The translations under genes were made by a program, and so were the position numbers. DNA of 64,000 bases from Lycocorax pyrrhopterus obiensis (Eukaryota > Chordata > Aves > Passeriformes > Paradisaeidae). Shown here piece by piece: positions 26,501-32,714 of the stretch. The stretch lies in assembly GCA_014706295.1 (NCBI GenBank), contig JACSVZ010000001.1, forward strand, positions 2,417,740 through 2,481,739. Reading direction: 5' to 3'. Under the pieces are notes generated by a model. That model made no database searches, was not told where the DNA came from, and saw nothing but the letters and a program-made list of their open reading frames with translations. Each line of letters opens with the position of its first letter. The first letter of the stretch is position 1.

Positions 26501-29500
26501 AATCCTGGAAGCTCAAAGGCACCATTGCCAAGGCAGAAGGAAATCTCAGGATGCTGAAGGCACTGAGCAGGTGCTGGGAGTTCCCACCAGGAATTCCACT
26601 GCTCCTGGTTGCTAATTATTTAATATTTTCTAATATTTATTTTACATTCTATTATTATATAAAATAATTTTTATTTTGTTATGTAAATCTGTAAAATATA
26701 CAATATTTATGTAGAGTATTAGATTACAATATTAATATAAAAGTGCACAGGGTTGGGGGTAAACAGTATTTCCCCAAACAAAATTCAGCTGGAAATTGAG
26801 TCTCATCTTTATCCTTGTGTCTTTCTGAGCTGGAAAAATCAGATTATCTTGGTAATAATAATAATTCCAGTTATCCCTGGAAAAGGGCTGCAGTGTAACT
26901 GATTTGAACCTGAAATCCCTTGAAAACTTTAACTGGGATTAATTGCTGAGGGAGGAACTGTTGGGGCAACACCACTGCTCTCAAAAATAATGGGAATGTT
27001 GGAGTTTAACTGCAAATCCTCAATATTTCAGCAGCTCAGCTTCAGCAGTTCCTGTGTTGAAGTCCCAGATTGATTCCTGGGAAATATTTATTGCAAATGT
27101 CAAGAAACAACTGGAAAAAGTCGAGGTAAAACTTCATTTCTCTCCACGAGCTTTTGAGTTGAACTTGGGAAATGAAAACATTGGATAACGTTGCATTCCT
27201 TTTTTAAAACACCAACAGCTTGTCCTCCGAATGCTGAGGGGAATTTTTTTAATTACAAAAGAAAGAGACAGGCTGGAGTCCAGGTTGTTAATTTCTAGTG
27301 GATATATTCCATTTTTTAAAGGCAGAAATCTGTCCCTTATATATTCAAAATTGCATCCCACTTTAACAAATCTGGCCGTGACCTTTAGAAACCCATGGAA
27401 CTTCTTAAAAAAAAACCCCAACAGGAAACTCTCTGAGGAATTCAGCTGTAAAATGTGATTTTTAATGAGGAGGGAGCTCTGGTCCATGCAGATGAGGAGG
27501 ATGATGATGGTTGGTTGGTTTTCCTGCTGCAGGCTGAGTATGACGAAAAAATTGAGCTGGTGAAAAACGGTGCCCGGGACTGCCTCAGTAAAGTGGAAAT
27601 CGTGGATGTTTCTTATCCTCAGGGAGTTCTTGTGAGTATCCCACATGAGTATCCCAGGATAAGCCCCTTCCACAGCAGTTCCAGCCCTTGAAATTTCCCT
27701 CAGCGTGGCCGGCAGTGGTGGGAGGTGTCCAGGGAGAACTGGAATGTGCAGCCTTGGACACGCAAAATCCCAGCTCTCCCTGCAGCCAGGGGATGCTCCA
27801 GAGGAAAAGGGGATGGAGATGAGCCTGGGCAAGGCCAGGGAGCAGCACATTCCCAACTCCTGTGAGAGGCTCAAGCTGTTCAAAGTTTATGCCTCACTCA
27901 GTTTTGTACATTGTGGGGTTCCTGTAGCACCAAAATCCTGGGATTCCAGAATGGTTTGGGTTGAAAAGGACCCTGAAGATCAGCACGGCCAAACCTGTCA
28001 TAATTCACACTGCAAACGCTCCGGAGTTCAACTTGGTTTGTTTTAATCCCTGTTTTTCCTGTGAAATGTGTTTCCTAGACAATAGCAGGCAGACCTCCCA
28101 TATGTGATCCTGCCATCGTCACCTATTCCTCAGCATCCGCTCAGCCCAGTCCCCTTCCTGCATTTTCGAGTTCTGATGGAAAAGCTCCAGCCCAGCCTTC
28201 ACTCCAAGCACAGACCGGAGCTAAGCCAGCACCTGCCACCTCTGAGGCTTCTTCTGCAGCTGGGAAAACACATCCCAAAGCTCCAGAGGGATCACATTCC
28301 AGTAAACTCTCACCATCCTGCCCATCAGGGATTTCTGGGAGCAACACCCAGCATGTCCAGCCCAACCAGACCAACCAAGATCCCTCAGCTCTGCAGCCGA
28401 GGCCTTCTGGAATTTCAAACAACAAAAAGCTTCCAAAAGCCTTAGAAAATATTATTGCCCAACTCCAGAGTATATTCCCAAACTACAGCAGGTATGGATT
28501 GAAGGAGTGCTGTGAAACAAGGGATGGAGTGCAAGAGGAATTGATTTTATTCTGCTGACAAGGGCTGGAGGGCCAGGACCCAGGGAATGGCTTCCCAGTG
28601 CCAGAGGGCAGGGCTGGATGGGATCTTGGGCAGGAATTGTTCCCTGGGAGGGTGGGCAGGCCCTGGCACAGGGTGCCCAGAGCAGCTGTGGCTGCCCCTG
28701 GATCCCTGGCAGTGTCCAAGGCCAGGTTGGACATTGGGGCTTGGAGCAGCCTGGGACAGTGGGAGGTGTCCCTGCCATGGCAGGGGTGGCACTGGATGAG
28801 CTTCAAGGTCTCTCCCAACCCAAACCATTCCATGATTCTGATGATTGTTTAGGGGTTTCATCCTGGTTACTCAGAGTTACTGGGAGCAGGAACCTGCTCC
28901 AGTTCATGGGAACAGTTGCTGTCTTTTGATCCTGCTGGGATCCCAGAGCCTGCAGTGCTCCCCAGATGCCATCCCTGATCCTGCCTCTCCTGTCCCTCCA
29001 GCTCAGACTTCACTGGCCTCATCAGGGACGTGCAGAGGAGAAATGGGAACACCCTGGCAGGCCTGAGCCCGGATGAAATCCTCAGCCGGGTCACGGAGCT
29101 CATCCTGGACCAGCAGCTCAAGGTACTGGGGCTGGAGCTGCTCCTCCTCCCCACACGGAGACCGGAGCAGCACAGCCCCAGGGAACACAATTCCTTCTGA
29201 TCCCTGTGCAGGCACCACCTCCAGCAGGCAGAGCCCTGCATTCCCTGGGCTCTGCTCCCCCGGCGGCAGCGCGGAGCCGGGAAGCGCCTGCCGAAGGAAT
29301 CGCCCCCGGCTCCCCTCGGGCAGCAGCTGCCTCTAAAACCAGCTCCAGTAAAAACCCCTCTCAGCCAAACCTGCAGCCCTGGGGAAATGCTGGAGCAACA
29401 CCTAAAGCCAAATGGAAAAAGCAGGACAACGCTGTAAGTTTCCCACTGTTTCTTTGGAGTTGTTGCTTTGTACAGGACACGAAATAATCCAGGAAAAAAA

Positions 29501-30398
29501 GAATTGCCTCGTTTATTTTGTGTACAAAAGCTTAAACAGACTTGGTTAAAGTCAGTGACCTCGTTAATTGAGTAGAAAGTGCTGGTTAATTGCTGATGGT
29601 TTTTATGTAACTGAGCATTTTCTTCCTGGCCAGGCCTCCAGTGAGGATCCCTGCACGATCTGTCACGATGAGCTGAGCAGAGACTCCTGTGAGCTCGAGT
29701 GTGGGCATCACTTCCACAGGGAGGTGAGTTCTGGTCTTGTTCCTGATCTCCACTTCCTAAAAACAACCCCTTTACTCTCCCCTTAACCTTCAGTGCTTAA
29801 ACAGCAGGGCACAATTTGCTTTTCCAGCCTTTGCCCCCCCAAACTTGCCCCACAGACAGCCTGACTGTGTCAGAAAGCTTCAGGTGGTTTTTTTTAAAGT
29901 AAAATAACCCATCAGTGAATTTCAGATGATTCTTCAGAGAGTGAATTTGGTTGGGATTGTTGGCAGCACACCCAGGGAATAGGCTATCCCTAAAAACCCT
30001 GCATTTTGCCACCTGATAGTGGAAACTCATGGACTAAAAAAAGTCAGGATTATGCTGGAAAAACTCCATGTTTCTGTCTGTGCCTTTTCCCCTTTACCTT
30101 TCTTGTTTTAACTCTGATACCTTCTCGCAGAATGAATTTGATTAGAGCAGGAGAACAGTTCTCCAACCCCAGATTGCAGTGGTGTAGAACTCGTTGAAGA
30201 GCTTCCCCATTAGTGCCAATTATTTTCAGCCTCCAGCTGGGCTCCTCTTCCCAGATTTTGCCTCTCACCCTCTCCCTGTCCCTGCAGTGCATCCGAACGT
30301 GGCTCAAGCAGCATTCCAGCACCTGCCCCATCTGCCGTGTCCATGCTCTGCTTCCCGAGGATTTCCCAGAGCTTCCTGCATGGAACAAGTCCAGCTGA
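5504..30398 (+). CDS. TTC3: TTC3, E3 ubiquitin-protein ligase (33 exons, 5' end outside the window)
   Basis: TTC3 is a large RING E3 ligase, reported to ubiquitylate phosphorylated AKT and to restrain neuronal differentiation. Seen here: 33 exons with GT-AG borders and matching phases, giving 1,554 codons including TGA at 30396-30398 when the duplicated exon at 8157 is left out (1,595 with it). Order in the protein: basic linker; TPR-like helical stretch (8598-10116); Cys/His-rich putative zinc domain (13555-14410); charged linker; helical domain (16859-18075); long low-complexity exon (22123-22984); coiled coil (24580-27631); Ala/Pro/Ser-rich linker (28079-29433); C-terminal RING-H2 (29634-30398). 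Segments such as 'DGCRALLEQQC', 'EEHGPLE' and 'CIRTWLKQ' match TTC3 as I know it from mammals. The N-terminal TPRs lie upstream of the window. The Ala/Pro/Ser linker is much shorter than the several-hundred-residue mammalian one. Introns not itemised elsewhere show nothing I recognise. Confidence 0.97.
6766..6832 (+). CDS. TTC3: TTC3 exon, charged linker
   Basis: The 67-nt exon sits between 'ttttgtag' and 'gtaatg', phase 2 to 0, and encodes 'DHVDLKREPKAMEDKG'. Its phase-0 end can join either of the two alternative copies of the next exon (8157 or 8598). Confidence 0.75.
8157..8279 (+). CDS. TTC3: TTC3 duplicated exon copy A (diverged, still in frame)
   Basis: This 123-nt exon-like copy of the exon at 8598-8735 has intact acceptor 'attccag' and donor 'gtaaag' and is phase 0 at both ends. 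Its 41 codons have no stop. The start 'VDFSPLPDVKSLG' parallels 'VDFNTLPEEVKSLA'. It lost codons in the middle and the family core 'ALLEQQC' has become 'ALLDSDK'. Including it would add 41 residues without a frameshift. It could be an alternative exon or a decaying, skipped one; the sequence cannot decide. Confidence 0.5.
8598..8735 (+). CDS. TTC3: TTC3 exon (duplicated exon copy B, conserved copy)
   Basis: The 138-nt exon is phase 0 to 0, 46 residues. 'DGCRALLEQQC' and 'AERAFSQLL' align with the mammalian TTC3 helices at this place, so this is the ancestral, functional copy. Confidence 0.93.
9200..9280 (+). CDS. TTC3: TTC3 exon, helical repeat
   Basis: The 81-nt exon is phase 0 to 0 with acceptor 'ttttgcag' and donor 'gtagga'. 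It encodes 27 residues including 'INYVIFIYGHATALLGLG', a hydrophobic helix pair conserved in TTC3. Confidence 0.93.
10004..10116 (+). CDS. TTC3: TTC3 exon, TPR-like helix pair
   Basis: The 113-nt exon runs phase 0 to 2. It encodes 'AEDQFKKIIEEYPEE' and 'GIGRVYLKQNR', the typical helix A/helix B pattern of a TPR unit. The acceptor is an 'aag'. Confidence 0.94.
11470..11690. repeat. Tandem repeat, 4 copies of 53-54 bp, in a TTC3 intron
   Basis: Copies begin at 11471, 11525, 11578 and 11632 with 'aatccaggcagagccattcc'. Each contains 'tccctgaactcaggga', a 7-bp inverted repeat. Copies are nearly identical. Confidence 0.95.
12008..12134 (+). CDS. TTC3: TTC3 exon
   Basis: The 127-nt exon runs phase 2 to 0 with donor 'gtaagt'. 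It contains 'VPAVLTWPGT', matching the conserved 'VLTWP' segment that follows the TPR-like helices. Confidence 0.93.
12388..12436. repeat. Microsatellite-like (catttatcatt) repeat
   Basis: Repeats of 'tcatttatcattatcattta' type lie next to a CR1 fragment in a TTC3 intron. Confidence 0.85.
12434..12545 (+). mobile_element. CR1 3' end fragment
   Basis: 'gaggtgtccaggaagggcct' to 'agcctcagtgattttggga' is an older CR1 3' end. Confidence 0.65.
13555..13677 (+). CDS. TTC3: TTC3 exon, start of Cys-rich domain
   Basis: The 123-nt exon is phase 0 to 0. It encodes 'YIEECKFPPEPDAVCRYQQC' and 'KIQIFFTDPDFK', supplying the first cysteines of the central zinc-binding-like domain shared by TTC3 and DZIP3. 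Confidence 0.95.
13827..13928 (+). CDS. TTC3: TTC3 exon, Cys/His core
   Basis: The 102-nt exon is phase 0 to 0. It encodes 'CCQQCRVEFHISCWKKLK', a C-C-x2-C-x4-H-x2-C pattern consistent with metal binding. Confidence 0.95.
14318..14410 (+). CDS. TTC3: TTC3 exon, end of Cys-rich domain
   Basis: The 93-nt exon is phase 0 to 0 with donor 'gtaagt'. It encodes 'CFTPDCKGLISKIVIF', adding a C-x4-C pair to the preceding exons. Confidence 0.95.
14778..14842 (+). CDS. TTC3: TTC3 exon
   Basis: The 65-nt exon runs phase 0 to 2 with acceptor 'ttggtag'. It encodes a Lys/Pro-rich piece ending 'CIKQKCS', as in mammals. Confidence 0.92.
15431..15567 (+). CDS. TTC3: TTC3 exon, charged linker
   Basis: The 137-nt exon runs phase 2 to 1. 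It is very rich in Lys, Arg and Glu ('KKLRRKRAREEARN'). A CR1 copy begins about 26 bp after its donor. Confidence 0.92.
15593..15772 (+). mobile_element. CR1 3' end
   Basis: Ends 'ccaacctcggtgatcctggg', an older CR1 subfamily, 26 bp after a TTC3 donor. Confidence 0.75.
16859..17173 (+). CDS. TTC3: TTC3 exon, helical domain
   Basis: The 315-nt exon is phase 1 to 1. It contains 'AAELLKELLLWGVVSQEDF' and 'LISSLIQEKSRVQTRGF', matching the mammalian helical region. It is more GC-rich than neighbouring exons. Confidence 0.95.
17812..18075 (+). CDS. TTC3: TTC3 exon, helical domain
   Basis: The 264-nt exon is phase 1 to 1. It contains 'LDLSILAPLWNQKYG' and 'CFIWLLEENRAHFPGLHQAL', both strongly TTC3-like. 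Confidence 0.95.
18284..18330 (+). CDS. TTC3: TTC3 short exon before the minisatellite intron
   Basis: The 47-nt exon runs phase 1 to 0 with donor 'gtaagt' and encodes 'DDPTIILKKQGNENLS'. The following 2.15 kb intron carries the large AT-rich minisatellite. Confidence 0.88.
18685..20190 (+). repeat. AT-rich minisatellite, about 50 units of about 30 bp, in a TTC3 intron
   Basis: The unit resembles 'cacattaataaaatgcag' followed by 'atttttaatgta'. Units vary by small indels (27-32 bp) and substitutions. It fills most of the intron between exons 18284 and 20483. Most units contain AATAAA on the TTC3 sense strand. Confidence 0.95.
20290..20362. repeat. AT-rich simple repeat (aataat/aaaata)
   Basis: Runs of A/T only with 'aataataata' and 'ataaaaata' patterns, just downstream of the minisatellite. 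Confidence 0.8.
20483..20539 (+). CDS. TTC3: TTC3 exon, Lys-rich linker
   Basis: The 57-nt exon is phase 0 to 0 and encodes 'VKNKNRKKNLKDSK', which matches the mammalian Lys-rich linker ending 'KDSK'. Confidence 0.92.
21519..21543 (+). CDS. TTC3: TTC3 candidate 25-nt microexon
   Basis: Acceptor 'ctttgcag' and donor 'gtgagg' bound 25 nt. The previous exon ends in phase 0 and the next needs phase 1, so a piece of 3n+1 nt is required, and this fits. The alternative donor 5 nt later would break the frame. It encodes 'WIIFHKLF' plus one base. The call rests on arithmetic, not protein similarity. Confidence 0.6.
21591..21657 (+). CDS. TTC3: TTC3 exon
   Basis: The 67-nt exon runs phase 1 to 2 with acceptor 'tattttag' and donor 'gtgagt'. 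It encodes 'LSSGVSTAPREEEKIF', weakly like the Ser/Thr-rich mammalian segment. Confidence 0.8.
21767..21913 (+). CDS. TTC3: TTC3 exon
   Basis: The 147-nt exon runs phase 2 to 2. It contains 'FVIPEYLQEQLEEFEALY', matching the conserved 'EEFEALY' block. The donor 'gtgagta' lies within a codon that continues into the next exon as Asp. Confidence 0.94.
22123..22984 (+). CDS. TTC3: TTC3 largest exon
   Basis: The 862-nt exon runs phase 2 to 0, 287 codons. It starts with 'YFSQILEEHGPLE', then 'FPEETRKVVEDEGGLEPFLL' (conserved), then a poorly conserved Pro/Ser/Tyr-rich tail. It follows a 20-base pyrimidine tract dominated by T. A CR1 copy begins about 38 bp after the donor. Confidence 0.97.
23022..23463 (+). 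mobile_element. CR1 3' part, young type
   Basis: From 'accaggatgagcagagggat' to the 'ccgtgattcctgag' tail. Close in sequence to the copies at 28558, 43185 and 47105. Begins 38 bp after the donor of the largest TTC3 exon. Confidence 0.92.
24075..24140 (+). CDS. TTC3: TTC3 exon
   Basis: The 66-nt exon is phase 0 to 0 and encodes 'VNQEVADRETNTLPFHPFE', equivalent to the mammalian 'HQEVNTEPYNPFE' segment. Confidence 0.93.
24580..24729 (+). CDS. TTC3: TTC3 exon, coiled coil
   Basis: The 150-nt exon is phase 0 to 0, 50 residues. It is Glu/Lys/Leu heptad-rich ('EKEHQVLQEQLKEAEEK') and starts the predicted coiled coil. Confidence 0.96.
24750..24870 (+). mobile_element. CR1 3' end
   Basis: 'gatccctggaagtgtccaag' to 'ttgattccctgattg', starting about 20 bp after a TTC3 donor. 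Confidence 0.8.
24952..25091 (+). CDS. TTC3: TTC3 exon, coiled coil
   Basis: The 140-nt exon runs phase 0 to 2. It contains 'ELDWFHQDSETQMKKWQQEK', matching the conserved 'KKWQQEKKE' motif. Confidence 0.95.
25511..25640 (-). mobile_element. CR1 3' end
   Basis: 'tagtttgagttggaagggac' is the reverse complement of the CR1 3' terminus; followed by 'ccaggctgctccaacctggc'. Confidence 0.8.
25774..25842 (+). CDS. TTC3: TTC3 exon, coiled coil
   Basis: The 69-nt exon is phase 2 to 2 and encodes 'YLKTIDDKEKQYNVCLNTFL'. Splice sites 'ctgtag' and 'gtaaaa' are present. Confidence 0.88.
26126..26222 (+). CDS. TTC3: TTC3 exon, coiled coil
   Basis: The 97-nt exon runs phase 2 to 0 and encodes 'ANEKGKLEELIKKSQDDSQE', aligned with the mammalian 'TNEKMKIEEYIKKG'. 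Confidence 0.93.
26470..26570 (+). CDS. TTC3: TTC3 exon, coiled coil
   Basis: The 101-nt exon runs phase 0 to 2 with 'VSVLQTWKETESWKL' at its start, as in mammals. The donor is 'gtgctg'. Confidence 0.92.
27032..27125 (+). CDS. TTC3: TTC3 exon, coiled coil
   Basis: The 94-nt exon runs phase 2 to 0 and encodes 'SQIDSWEIFIANVKKQLEK', matching the conserved 'SWELFLSNV' block. Confidence 0.93.
27533..27631 (+). CDS. TTC3: TTC3 exon, end of coiled coil
   Basis: The 99-nt exon is phase 0 to 0 and contains 'EYDEKIELVKNGAR', equivalent to mammalian 'FEEQIKAIKNGSR'. Confidence 0.93.
27938..28005 (-). mobile_element. CR1 3' end fragment
   Basis: 'ccagaatggtttgggttgaa' is the reverse complement of the CR1 terminus; short. 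Confidence 0.7.
28079..28491 (+). CDS. TTC3: TTC3 exon, Ala/Pro/Ser-rich linker
   Basis: The 413-nt exon runs phase 0 to 2. It is mostly disordered Ala/Pro/Ser/Gln sequence and ends with 'LENIIAQLQSIFPNYS', which matches mammalian 'ILNELQVMFPDSS'. It lacks the long Ala-Ser-Lys-Pro repeat expansion seen in mammals. Confidence 0.93.
28557..28845 (+). mobile_element. CR1 3' part, young type
   Basis: 'caagggctggagggccagga' to 'aaaccattccatgattctg'. Starts 65 bp after a TTC3 donor. Confidence 0.92.
29002..29122 (+). CDS. TTC3: TTC3 exon
   Basis: The 121-nt exon runs phase 2 to 0 with 'DFTGLIRDVQRRNGNTLAGL' and 'ILSRVTELILDQ', a small conserved helical domain before the RING. Confidence 0.95.
29212..29433 (+). 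CDS. TTC3: TTC3 exon, low-complexity linker
   Basis: The 222-nt exon is phase 0 to 0, 74 residues of Ala/Pro/Ser-rich sequence with 'NLQPWGNAG'. It is GC-rich, and its sites are 'ctgtgcag' and 'gtaagt'. Confidence 0.9.
29634..29723 (+). CDS. TTC3: TTC3 exon, first half of RING-H2 finger
   Basis: The 90-nt exon is phase 0 to 0. It carries metal ligands 1-5 of the RING-H2 finger: 'CTIC' (two Cys), then 'ECGHHFH' (Cys, His, His). The sixth ligand starts the next exon. Confidence 0.97.
30288..30398 (+). CDS. TTC3: TTC3 last coding exon, second half of RING-H2 and stop
   Basis: The 111-nt coding part begins with ligand Cys ('CIRTWLKQ') and has the final 'CPIC' pair, completing C3H2C3. It ends 'LLPEDFPELPAWNKSS' and TGA. 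Loss of E2 binding is not suggested: the residues around the ligands are normal for RING-H2 ligases. Confidence 0.97.
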   Translation, partial: CIRTWLKQHSSTCPICRVHALLPEDFPELPAWNKSS

Positions 30399-31415
30399 AC
30401 CTGCTTTTACCTCCACACTTTGTAATAAGATGCAAAAGGGCTGCAGCAACACCCCAGTGATGGGGGACAGGACAGAACCCTGGGTTTATTGGCAATGGGA
30501 ACAGCCTCAGGCTTTGGCCCTTGGCATTAAGCCACAGACTCCCAAGATCCAGGATTTCTCCTGGTTCCTGCCTAAAGCTGTGGAGTTCAGGGCTGGCAGC
30601 ACACAAAACTGGTGGATTTTTGGCTAAGGGACACTGAAAGTACCAAATTATTTGATCTGAAAGGCCAGTGCATAATTCCTGTGTAGAGGGGGCTTTCCCC
30701 TCAGATTTATTCCAATATCAAACAAATAGGTGACCCAAAGGATGGACCAGCAGAACTGGAACAGCCACACCATTCCTTTCCTCTGGCACAAAGAATTCAG
30801 GATTCAAGCCTGCTCTGGTCCTTGCAGCTCATCCCTGCAGCTCCTCTCTCTGCATAAAGCCACAGCTGAGAATTCGAATCGTTTAAATAACGACTTTTAG
30901 TAACATTTTGAAGCTGGAATTTTAAATTATTCATATGGATCAATTCTTTTATCTCAAAACAGGGTTGAAATTTGAATTTACCCCCTTGTTGAAGAGCTGG
31001 TCTGTTGAAATGGGGAGGATTTTTTAAAAGGATTTTTTTAAAGGATTTTTAAGCAACACTTCCTGTGTATTTTGTGGAGGAACGGGCACCAGTAGCAGGA
31101 GGGGCAGAATTCCAACAGCTCAGGGAATTGTTCTCCCACTGTTTTCCGAGCCTGAACTGGCCAGAGCACCTTCACCAGTGACAAATTTGTCCCAGACAGC
31201 CAAAAGATGAGGGCCAGAGCCTGAGAATCTTAAAAGTGAAAATCAAATATTCTGTTGTCTGAATACAGGGAGCATGATACAGATTAGGAGCTTTTGGCTA
31301 ATTCCAGGGATCGCTTGTTCCCCACACATCTCCTCCAGCTGAAGTTTTAAACCCCTCTGTCATTAATCAGTGTATTAATTACCACTTGAATAAAAAATAA
31401 AATCACTGCTGCAGC
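30399..31415 (+). other. TTC3: TTC3 3' UTR (end estimated)
   Basis: This sequence follows the stop codon and runs to the first good cleavage signal. It has no open frame resembling a protein and no repeat I recognise. The end is an estimate from the poly(A) signal at 31389. Confidence 0.6.
31389..31394 (+). terminator. Probable TTC3 poly(A) signal AATAAA
   Basis: AATAAA is followed a few bases later by a second overlapping 'aataaaat', then a GT-rich stretch ('gtttgtgtgtag', about 31424) that suits the downstream element. It is the first strong signal after the stop. Confidence 0.6.
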
Positions 31416-32060
31416 CCAGCAAGTTGTTTGTGTGTAGTATTTCTGCTCAGTGTGAGTTGGGGGTGAGCAGCTACTCTGTGCTGTAGAATTAAGGCTGAAA
31501 AATCCAGCACTGGAATCCTTTTCAGCTTCCAGTATTTTTGGGGGGTTGCAGCTCTTCCCAAGGCCAGCCCCTCTTTCCACATCCCTTGGGACAGCAGGAG
31601 CTGGCAGCTCCTGGAGCAGACTGGAGACTCCAAGGAGTGGCTTTCACTTCCCCAAATGCCTCTGTACTATCCATGGTCTTAGGGAAAAGTGTGAAGTTTC
31701 AGTAAAGAGCATTTTCCTCCCTCTTCCCACACATTGGAATAAAAATTTCATCTTTTTCTCCCTAAAACACCAGGGTCAAAACTGGAATTACCTTCTCCTG
31801 CTTGGCACTGCTGCTGGATAAACCAAAGGAAATGATTTTTCTCAGTTTTCTTAACTCTGCCTTTTCAGGTGCTCATCTTGACACTTCCAATTTCCGTAAC
31901 ACAGACTGAGCCTGCCACTACCCTACATGGAAAATTAACAGAAAATCCACAAGTTGTGGCTGTTCCATTAAAACAACGTCAAAACCCACAAGCTGTTTGT
32001 GTGGGGAAGGTTCTTTCTCACTGAACTACTCTTCCTTTAGGCTGTACAGTCACACATTCA

Positions 32061-32066
32061 TTTATT
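32061..32066 (-). terminator. Probable VPS26C poly(A) signal (AATAAA on - strand)
   Basis: TTTATT on + reads AATAAA on -. It is followed on - by 'gaatgtgtgactgt', a GT-rich element. It lies about 565 bp past the VPS26C stop. Confidence 0.45.
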
Positions 32067-32631
32067 CCTCCAACACAAACTCCTGTTCCCAATTTGACTG
32101 AAATTTCCTTGGTGGGATTTGCTATCACTCATTTCCCATCCACCCTGGGACAGATCCCACAGCACCACCTTCCACTGCTGTAGCACCATTTTTTACACCT
32201 TCCAAGACCTTATTTCTCATCATATCACAATTTCCATACCCTCCCAGTATGGCTATAATGGGATTTATGAGTTTTAAGGGGTCTTCAAAGGACTTTGGAA
32301 TATTATAAAATTAAATCAAGAGAGGAGTTTGCTACATACTCCTACAATCTGTAGGAAGCTACAGAATGATTCCTTCAGGATTTTCCCGAGAAAAAAATGG
32401 GGAAAACACGATTGTTGAAGGCAGCAGGATTGGGAAATCCTGCCAAGGCTGCTGGGTTGGGAAATCCAGATGGGCAGAGTCTTGGCCAGGTTAACAGCGA
32501 AGTGAAAGCACAAGAAGTACCCACAGGAAGAAGGAAGGGAGGTGGCTCCAGCTGAAGTCAGGCACAGATAAAGTTTCACTTTCCCTCGGAGGAATTCCCA
32601 GTAAATCCTTCCCTGGTTCTCCTGGGGGTGT
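32067..32631 (-). other. VPS26C: VPS26C 3' UTR (end estimated)
   Basis: Sequence between the VPS26C stop and the first AATAAA on the - strand. No repeat or other gene is visible in it. Confidence 0.45.
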
Positions 32632-32714
32632 TCACATCCTGGAGAGCTTCAGTGGGAAGTTCTCTGTGATGAGATGGTCGTCGTGCAGAAGGACCACGAT
32701 GTTCACTTCAAACT
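32632..32714 (-). CDS. VPS26C: VPS26C exon 8 and stop
   Basis: The 83-nt coding part starts in phase 1: 'EFEVNIVVLLHDDHLITENF' then 'PLKLSRM' and TGA. Its acceptor is only about 30 bp from the end of the VNTR. Confidence 0.98.
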
